Source: Phycisphaerae bacterium (GTDB lineage: Bacteria; Planctomycetota; Phycisphaerae; Sedimentisphaerales; SM23-30). From it: a stretch of 5,018 bases of DNA. Of this stretch, positions 1 to 4,154 are shown in pieces (positions within the stretch are counted from its first letter, which is position 1; every line of letters starts with the position of its first letter). The notes beneath the pieces are model-generated. The model worked only from the letters and a program-made list of their open reading frames with translations. It searched no databases and had not been told where the DNA came from. The stretch covers positions 1 to 5,018 of the forward strand of contig JAIPFO010000288.1 in assembly GCA_021736565.1 (NCBI GenBank), written 5' to 3'. The position numbers were made by a program, and so were the translations under genes.

Positions 1-7
1 CAATTTA

Positions 8-39
8 ATACGGTTCGCCCACACATTAGCGAACCGTAT
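8..39. repeat. Perfect 11-bp inverted repeat (hairpin)
   Basis: ATACGGTTCGC at 8-18 is exactly complementary to GCGAACCGTAT at 29-39, with a 10-nt loop (CCACACATTA). No T-run follows on either strand, so a Rho-independent terminator is unlikely. The hairpin lies inside repeat copy 1. In copy 2 the two arms have drifted and no longer pair well. Confidence 0.6.
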
Positions 40-53
40 GAATGCATAGCGGA

Positions 54-142
54 GGCCCCTTGAGCGGACCCTTCGATAAATCTTTAGGTCGAAAGACCGA
101 CCCGAAGGGGAAAGATTTACGATAAAGGGTCTGCGTGGGGCC
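54..142. repeat. Long compound hairpin inside repeat copy 1
   Basis: Nested complementary segments form one extended stem. 54-59 (GGCCCC) pairs with 137-142 (GGGGCC). 64-73 (GCGGACCCTT) pairs with 125-134 (AAGGGTCTGC), including one G-U. 78-85 (AAATCTTT) pairs with 111-118 (AAAGATTT). The apex (86-110) holds a 4-bp stem closed by a GAAA tetraloop (GGTC-GAAA-GACC, 87-98) and a small CCC-GAA-GGG hairpin (101-109). It could act as folded RNA or as folded single-stranded DNA. It carries no attC-type core and no recognisable group II intron domain V. The function is unknown. Confidence 0.5.
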
Positions 143-650
143 GGAGCGTCAGGCGGTGACCCAGTCAAATTCAATGATAGAAATATCCTGTTGGCCCCCA
201 TTGCCCAATGTTCAATACTTCGATTGTGAAGGTTGTCCAAGAGTGATTATGGGGTGAAATGCGATGTGCGATTATTGGTGCGTGCCAAGCTGATCGATTT
301 ATGTGGAGCATGGTAAATTTCAGAGGTCAAGACGGTCAGACAGCAGCAAGTCCAACAGCGATCAAAGTCAAACAGGCTATAGATACTTCAGGAAATAGAA
401 CAGGGATTAAGACATGAATCAAAGCGGCATATGTTCCATGAACAACTCAGCTTCTGGCAGTAAATATAAGGTCATTTTTGGTGTTCATCTTCTTCTAATT
501 TCAAGACTTCTATCCAATTCAAACCGAGCCATAAATATACACAAAAGGCACTAAGCCATAATGATCAATTGACAGTCGATCCTTACTTTGGATGTGGTTG
601 ATGATGGTTCCAGTTCAATATGTATTTCTTCTATGCCTTCGGGATGTTTT
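143..650. other. No supportable gene between the two repeat copies
   Basis: All frames on both strands are interrupted at short intervals. One plus-strand frame reads about 25 codons from an ATG at 168-170 to a TGA near 255, including a CEGCP motif, but it has no clear ribosome site and no recognised homology. Another frame between about 280 and 470 is rich in Gln, Lys and Arg but contains stops. This may be a decayed gene or simply AT-rich intergenic DNA. I see no tRNA, no CRISPR array and no convincing promoter pair. Confidence 0.45.
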
Positions 651-790
651 ATTTCATAGGATTTACCTCTATATCAGAAAACCAGATGAACACATAGCAG
701 AGGCCCTTTTCAAGCGGACATTCCAATACGATCTAAGCCATAAGACCCCCCTAAAGAGAATTGTTTTACGATAAATGAACTGCTTTACCC
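651..790. repeat. Diverged repeat, copy 2
   Basis: This is the counterpart of positions 1 to about 142 in the same orientation. The shared landmarks are CATAGC(A/G)GAGGCCC, AGCGGAC, AAGACC and TTTACGATAAA, in the same order and with almost the same spacing. The outer GGCCCC/GGGGCC pairing and the inner AAATCTTT/AAAGATTT pairing of copy 1 are lost. The middle stem survives only as a shorter, shifted pairing (AAGCGG...CATT against AATGAACTGCTT). Copy 2 therefore looks like the more degraded copy. A 60-codon open frame (592-774) runs through it but is not supported as a gene. Confidence 0.45.
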
Positions 791-832
791 CAGTCTCAAT
801 ACCCCCTTCTTTCCTCGAATACCTATAACTGA

Positions 833-863
833 TGATTAAATATAATTAGTAGGATTAATCATT
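833..863. repeat. 8-bp inverted repeat in AT-rich DNA
   Basis: ATGATTAA at 833-840 is complementary to TTAATCAT at 856-863, with a 15-nt AT-rich spacer. The right arm contains TTAATCA, the core of the repeated motif at 908-1020. It could be an outlying, degenerate member of that array, or a chance match in AT-rich sequence. Confidence 0.3.
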
Positions 864-907
864 GCGTTGTAAACCATGAAATGTCAGACAATTAGGGCAA
901 TGTTGCC

Positions 908-1020
908 TGTTGATTTAATCAATCGTTTTTGCCCTCACTGCGGCTATTTAATCAACGATTTTTCCTATTTAATCAACAGGTGAGCGGTATTTAATCAACA
1001 TTTTTCATGAATTAATCAAC
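908..1020 (+). repeat. Phased array of TATTTAATCAAC repeats
   Basis: Five copies of a TTTAATCAAC-like motif lie in the same orientation at about 913-923 (ATTTAATCAAT), 945-956, 966-977, 988-999 (these three an identical TATTTAATCAAC) and 1009-1020 (AATTAATCAAC preceded by G). The last four copies start 21, 22 and 21 bp apart, about two helical turns, while the DNA between them varies. The leftmost copy begins TGTTGATTTAATC, a TGT-starting tip like that of many transposon ends. CCTGTTGATT at 906-915 is also inverted at 971-980. Multiple transposase sites at one end of an IS21-like or Tn7-like element, or plasmid iterons, would both look like this. The repeats themselves are clear; their role is inferred. 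Confidence 0.65.
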
Positions 1021-1162
1021 CACTTCTTCATAGGGGCGATCTCCATTGCTCCACTCCAGTCGACACCTGTCTAGGCTGGCTCAGGCGAAGGCTATACCGA
1101 TAAGCAAGCAGCCAATACCCCTGAAGCCAGGTTCATGGTTCACTGGGCAAAATTACTCATTT
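1021..1162. other. Short spacer between the phased repeats and the IS21 end
   Basis: I see no gene, RNA or clear repeat here. A plus-strand frame beginning at 1046 runs into the IS end, and its product (start MLHSSRHLSRLAQAK) is not recognised. If the phased repeats are a transposon end, this could be the start of that element's interior, cut off by the IS21 insertion. Confidence 0.3.
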
Positions 1163-1220
1163 TGTGTCAATGGGCGCGTGAACTTGTGCCACTTGGGGGC
1201 GCTTCAAAATGTGCCACTGG
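1163..1220 (+). repeat. IS21 terminal repeats (istB-distal end)
   Basis: Three related units follow one another: GTGTCAATGGGCGCGTGAAC at 1164-1183 and on to 1185, GTGCCACTTGGGGGCGCTTC from 1186 to 1210, and GTGCCACTGG at 1211-1220. TGTGCCACT is exact at 1185-1193 and 1210-1218, and GGGCGC recurs at 1172-1177 and 1197-1202, both 25 bp apart. IS21-family ends typically carry several short transposase-binding repeats. The tip is probably the TGTGTCA or TGTCA at 1163-1169. The exact boundary is uncertain because the opposite end is not in the window. Confidence 0.55.
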
Positions 1221-1335
1221 TTAACGGTTTCATAGTGCCTGATTCTCTGTTTTGTTTCAAGTAGATTTCACTTTTGGGGCGGATTATTTTGTCGGTTCGC
1301 TCTGGCACTAGGCCGGTGTCGCTGGGATCGGCGGC

Positions 1336-1368
1336 CCGACGAGAATGGGCCCCACCCAAGCTCGTCGG
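1336..1368. repeat. GC-rich stem-loop downstream of istB
   Basis: CCGACGAG at 1336-1343 pairs with CTCGTCGG at 1361-1368 across a 17-nt loop containing GGGCCCC. A second small hairpin, GGCCC-AGCG-GGGCC, lies at 1385-1398. Both are in the GC-rich 212-bp gap between the istB stop and the IS end. No U-tract follows on the istB transcript strand, so a classical intrinsic terminator is not supported, though the structures could still affect the 3' end of the istAB mRNA. Confidence 0.4.
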
Positions 1369-1432
1369 AGTCGTGGCCGCTGCAGGCCCAGCGGGGCCGG
1401 CCGGGCGAAGTGAACCCACGGGTTGATACGCC

Positions 1433-2203
1433 TTATTTCTCATTGGGTGTGGCCTCCTTCGTCTTCGTGGCTGCAGCAGCTCGGTCCTTGAGGCGATAGC
1501 TGCGTCCCGTGATGATTATGATCTCGGCATGGTGCATGAATCGATCCAGAATCGCCGTGGCTGAGGGGACATCGGCCAGCAGTTTACCCCAGTCTTCCAA
1601 GGGACGATTCGAGGTCATGATCGTGGATTTCAGTTCGTAACGACGCATGATGATCTCAAAGAGATATTCACCTGAGCGTTTGGGCAGTTGTTTTATCCCC
1701 ATGTCATCGATGATCAACAAGTCAGGTTTGAGATAGGCGTTGAGAACGCGATCCTGGCCACCCATAGCCTCGTCGCTGAGGAAGTCACGTACGACATCGA
1801 AGATGGAACGATAACGCACGGTAAACCCGGCTTTGATGGCCGTGTAGCCGAGGGCCTGGCAGAGGTGACTCTTGCCCACGCCCGGAGGCCCCAACAGTAG
1901 CACGTCCTGCTGTTGGCGAATGAACTGACAGGTGGCCAGATCGAAGATCTGCTTCTTCTTGATGGAGGTATTGAACTGCCAGTCAAAGGCATCCAGGGTC
2001 TTGAGGTCTCGGAAGCCAGCGGCCTTGATCCGACGTTCGATCAGACGATCCTGGCGTATGAGTAGTTCATCCTGGACAATCAGTTCCAGGAACTCACCGT
2101 GGCTGAGATGGTTGTTCGTTGCTTCCTGCAGACGCACCTCCAAACACTGGGCCATGCCTGACAGCCTGAGCTTCTTTAAATCCGTTTGCATGCTGGCATT
2201 CAT
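1433..2203 (-). CDS. istB: IS21-family helper ATPase IstB
   Basis: IstB is the AAA+ ATPase that partners the IstA transposase, assembling on DNA to promote strand transfer and target choice. The 256-residue product is normal length and looks intact. The N-terminal region (about 1-95, with LKKLRLSGMA) is the family's helical domain. Walker A is GPPGVGKS at 105-112, followed by HLCQALG. Walker B is LLIIDD at 162-167 and a sensor-type TSNR sits at 197-200. The C-terminus (ILDRFMHHAEII at 218-229, then GRSYRLKD) is typical. The ATG at 2203 is favoured by an AAGGAG six bases upstream. It lies 20 bp after the istA stop, so the pair was a single operon. Its usual transcription from the istA side is now cut off by the inserted element, leaving only read-through from the recombinase genes. 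Family assignment is very secure; present activity is doubtful. Confidence 0.95.
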   Translation of the reverse strand: MNASMQTDLKKLRLSGMAQCLEVRLQEATNNHLSHGEFLELIVQDELLIRQDRLIERRIKAAGFRDLKTLDAFDWQFNTSIKKKQIFDLATCQFIRQQQDVLLLGPPGVGKSHLCQALGYTAIKAGFTVRYRSIFDVVRDFLSDEAMGGQDRVLNAYLKPDLLIIDDMGIKQLPKRSGEYLFEIIMRRYELKSTIMTSNRPLEDWGKLLADVPSATAILDRFMHHAEIIIITGRSYRLKDRAAAATKTKEATPNEK

Positions 2204-2209
2204 GGGTAT

Positions 2210-2215
2210 CTCCTT
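2210..2215 (-). promoter_or_regulatory. Ribosome binding site of istB
   Basis: AAGGAG on the minus strand ends six bases before the ATG at 2203. It lies in the 20-bp gap after the istA stop codon (2224-2226) and fixes the istB start. Confidence 0.8.
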
Positions 2216-2223
2216 ATCATGGG

Positions 2224-3018
2224 TTAGCTGAAGTGGGTATGCGTGACCTGGTCATATTCTGAAAGGTCTCGGATAATCTCATGTTCCTTGACAAAGTCAA
2301 ACTGTTGCTGTTCATGCCCGCCGTGTTTGAGGATCTGCCGTACCGCGCGTAGACGAAACGCCCCGTGTGTTAAGGCAACCTTACAGGCTTGATCGATGGC
2401 CTCGGAACGATGCTGCCGTGTCAAGCTCAAGAGGCCGTTGAGTACGCGTATGCCGGCAATGCCTCGGTTTTGGAGCATGACTTGGCTCCAGCGACTGGCG
2501 TCCGGCCCAATCAAGCTGGCGCGTTGCAGCAGCCAGTCGGCCCCACGTTCGATGCGTGAGATCTTGCGGCTGTGCAGATGCTCTTGGGCCGTCTGGAATC
2601 GTCCGGGTTCGACTTGGGCATGCACGGTAATCTGCCTCATGCGATGGTTGAAGATTCGCACCAGGCGTCCGTCCCAACGGACCCACAGGCGTTGCCCGAC
2701 ATATTCCGGAGGCACTGAGTAGTATGCCTTGGCCACTTCGACATGACCGTCGCGGTGAACGGACCGCTGGGCCTCTTTGAAACAGGCAAAACGTTCCACT
2801 GGGAGGGGTCCCAGTGCCGGTTGATCGATCTCTTGAAAACTCTCATGGACGTGTTTACGTGTGGTGCCATGGACCCGTGTATCGGCCACGGTCTGTTCCC
2901 AGTGCAGCAGGAACGCGTTCTGGCCGGCTAGATTCTGAAAGGACCGTCCCTTGAGGGCATTGTCTTTGACGTAACCGATGCCGCGTTCGATCTTACCTTT
3001 GTAATGTGAAGCTTCACA
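2224..3018 (-). pseudogene. istA: IstA transposase, C-terminal half only (5' end missing)
   Basis: IstA is the DDE transposase that cuts and joins IS21-family ends. Only 264 codons are open here, against roughly 400-550 for the family. The frame opens just after an in-frame TAA at 3019-3021 and starts with CEASHYKGKIERGIGYVK. The KGKIE Glu (residue 11) matches the final acidic residue of the DDE triad, while the N-terminal helix-turn-helix region and both Asp residues are gone. Next come VADTRVHGTTR, a Mu-transposase-type C-terminal barrel (HRDGHVEVAKAYYSVPPEYV and following) and the helical tail that ends before istB. A GTG at 2889 could be called as a start, but clear IstA homology continues upstream of it. 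The first six codons lie in the 38-bp palindrome, so homology to istA is firm only from about 3000 leftwards. Interruption by the neighbouring recombinase element explains the truncation. Confidence 0.88.
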
Positions 3019-3030
3019 TTACAAAGGTAA
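2993..3030. repeat. Perfect 38-bp palindrome at the istA/recombinase-element junction
   Basis: The left half reads TTACCTTTGTAATGTGAAG and the right half is its exact reverse complement, with AAGCTT at the centre (3009-3014) and no unpaired loop. Symmetry stops sharply at 2992/3031. The left half is in frame with istA. The layout of two inverted arms around a short centre is that of a tyrosine-recombinase core site (for example 15-bp arms around GAAGCTTC). It may be the insertion or crossover site of the element, a preferred palindromic target, or a small inverted duplication made at the join. Confidence 0.8.
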
Positions 3031-3132
3031 TGGAAAGTAAAGGATAATGGAAAGTTTATATCTGCATACGCTGTAGAGGTACTGCCATGCTTGAATTACG
3101 CCAATGTTTTTCCTTTTTTAACTTTCCATTAT
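3028..3132. repeat. Direct and inverted 11-13 bp repeats at the recombinase-element end
   Basis: TAATGGAAAGT occurs at 3028-3038 and again at 3045-3055, starts 17 bp apart. The longer ATAATGGAAAGTT at 3044-3056 is exactly inverted as AACTTTCCATTAT at 3120-3132, leaving a 63-bp interior. Related TTATTTTCC-like tracts follow to 3149. The first copy abuts the palindrome. The set lies between the palindrome and the stop of the last recombinase gene, where accessory recombinase-binding sites or terminal inverted repeats would be expected. I see no stem with a U-tract that would make a standard terminator. Confidence 0.6.
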
Positions 3133-3140
3133 ATTTTCCG

Positions 3141-4154
3141 TTATTTTCCTGGATTTTTCAGCCACATCATCAGCCCTGCGTTACTTTGCCATTCCGTCAT
3201 TTTGTCCGATACGACGCTATTGTTTTCCAGAGCTTTTCTTTTCATTTCCCCATCTATTCTGGCGTAAATTTCGGTTGTCTTAACATCTACGTGGCCAAGA
3301 AAATCCCGTATATAAATAAGATTCACCCCTGATTGCAACAGATGAATGGCTTTGGAATGACGAAAACAATGCGGAGATAGTTTATCTGGAAACAATTCAG
3401 GGACTTCCTTAATCGCTTCGTTGGTATATTTCTTAACGACGTATGAAATTCCCGCCCGAGTTAGTTTGTTTTTGGAACGGTTGCTAAACAAGGGATAATC
3501 GAAAGTATATGGTTCCGTTAGATTGTTCTCTTTCAAGTATTGTCGTAAAAGCTCCGACATCGGTTTCATTAAGGGGACAATTCTTCTTTTATTGCCTTTT
3601 CCTGTCAATTTGACTGTGGCGGGAGATACCGTTCTTATATCACCAACTTTTAAATCCGCCAGTTCCTGCGCTCTGGCACCTGAATCATAGAGCAGGCTTA
3701 GAAGAACAATGTCTCTGCGCCCTCTCTTTGTCAATTTACTCGGTTTTCCCAGCAAAAACTTCATTGCTTCAAGCGTTGCGTATTCGACGGAAATTTTCAT
3801 TGTCCTCTTCATGGGAACCGAAAGTATTTGTTGTGCCGAGTGGATATAATCTGGAAACTCCATCTGTAGGTATCGACAAAAAGAATGAAACGCGGCTAAA
3901 CGCACGTTTCTTGTAGATGCAACACAATTCCGGGCTTTTTCAAGCCACTCCAAATAGTCTTCAACCAGTTTTCTGTTCAGGTGGTTCAGAGAAAACTTTT
4001 CCGGTTTAATCTTTTTGTCTTCGGAGCAGAAATCAAGGAATAGACTAAATGTGTCCCGGTACGACATGATAGTATTGGGGCTAAGCCCCGCAATCCCCGG
4101 AAGGTACTTAGAAAGAAAATTAGTCAAATAATAAGCGAAATTAGTTGGTTTCAT
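3141..4154 (-). CDS. Tyrosine recombinase, last gene of a putative RIT element
   Basis: This is a tyrosine-type site-specific recombinase, which cuts and rejoins DNA through a covalent 3'-phosphotyrosine. The 337-residue product appears complete. Residues about 8-110 form the SAM-like core-binding domain (SPNTIMSYRDTFSLFLDF; RNVRLAAFHSFCRYL). The catalytic domain holds Arg161 (DSGARAQEL), Lys186 (TGKGNKRRIVPL), His262 and Arg265 (HCFRH), His288 (LGHVDVKTT) and the nucleophile Tyr297 (EIYARID), so the full active-site set is present. The ATG at 4154 lies inside the end of the upstream gene and has a strong GGAGGT eight bases before it, implying translational coupling. It is the promoter-distal gene, ending close to the element's terminal repeats. 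By position it would be the third (RitC-like) recombinase. Recombinase function is secure; the RIT role is inferred. Confidence 0.93.
   Translation of the reverse strand: MKPTNFAYYLTNFLSKYLPGIAGLSPNTIMSYRDTFSLFLDFCSEDKKIKPEKFSLNHLNRKLVEDYLEWLEKARNCVASTRNVRLAAFHSFCRYLQMEFPDYIHSAQQILSVPMKRTMKISVEYATLEAMKFLLGKPSKLTKRGRRDIVLLSLLYDSGARAQELADLKVGDIRTVSPATVKLTGKGNKRRIVPLMKPMSELLRQYLKENNLTEPYTFDYPLFSNRSKNKLTRAGISYVVKKYTNEAIKEVPELFPDKLSPHCFRHSKAIHLLQSGVNLIYIRDFLGHVDVKTTEIYARIDGEMKRKALENNSVVSDKMTEWQSNAGLMMWLKNPGK

Larger units (their letters stand above)
1..142. repeat. Diverged repeat, copy 1 (about 130-140 bp)
   Basis: This segment aligns by eye with about 651-790. The best stretch is about positions 24-56 (ATTAGCGAACCGTATGAATG and onward to GGAGGCC) against the DNA ending at the matching GAGGCC near 705, with 25 of 33 bases identical. 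Downstream both copies share AGCGGAC and end in TTTACGATAAA, with about 60 % identity over 71 columns and a single 1-nt gap. Many differences are transitions. The left limit is cut by the window edge. Copy 1 has two inverted-repeat structures, listed separately. The family is not recognised; a decayed mobile element or MITE-like sequence is the simplest inference. Confidence 0.5.
1163..3012 (-). mobile_element. IS21-family insertion sequence, broken at its istA end
   Basis: The istA-istB gene order, the 20-bp gap between the genes, the IstB AAA+ ATPase and the IstA DDE C-terminal half identify an IS21-family element, transcribed right to left. The outer end beyond istB carries short tandem terminal repeats starting near 1163-1165. 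The other end is absent: istA homology stops at about 3000-3012, where a palindrome and a second element begin. About half of istA and the istA-side terminus are missing from the window, so a target duplication cannot be checked. The remnant alone should not transpose; rejoining the two istA halves could restore it. Confidence 0.8.

Noticed and set aside
54..142. Integron attC site or group II intron fragment
   Set aside because: It lacks the GTTRRRY/RYYYAAC core pair of attC and the recognisable domain V sequence of group II introns, and no integron integrase or reverse transcriptase is present.
190..210. Sigma-54-like promoter (TGGCCCCCATTGCCC)
   Set aside because: The GG and GC dinucleotides are not at the required 10-base separation, and no gene follows.
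592..774. 60-codon plus-strand frame
   Set aside because: No Shine-Dalgarno sequence and no recognised domain. Its second half lies within repeat copy 2, and the matching frame in copy 1 is interrupted by stops.
908..1020. CRISPR array
   Set aside because: The repeats are only 9-12 bp and the gaps about 9-10 bp, far too short, and there are no cas genes.
1046..1264. 72-codon plus-strand frame
   Set aside because: It crosses from the spacer through the IS21 terminal repeats, so it would be a chimera of unrelated DNA; no recognised product.
1204..1443. 79-codon minus-strand frame overlapping the end of istB
   Set aside because: Its product is low-complexity Pro/Ala/Gly/Arg from a GC-rich segment and then runs into the IS terminal repeats. 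No convincing ribosome site or family.
2887..2889. GTG at 2889 as a functional istA start
   Set aside because: IstA homology continues upstream, through HWEQT and on to KGKIERGIGYVK, so this is an internal valine codon.
3087..3332. 81-codon plus-strand frame
   Set aside because: It lies mostly antisense to the last recombinase gene, has phenylalanine-rich content from the complementary strand, and no ribosome site.
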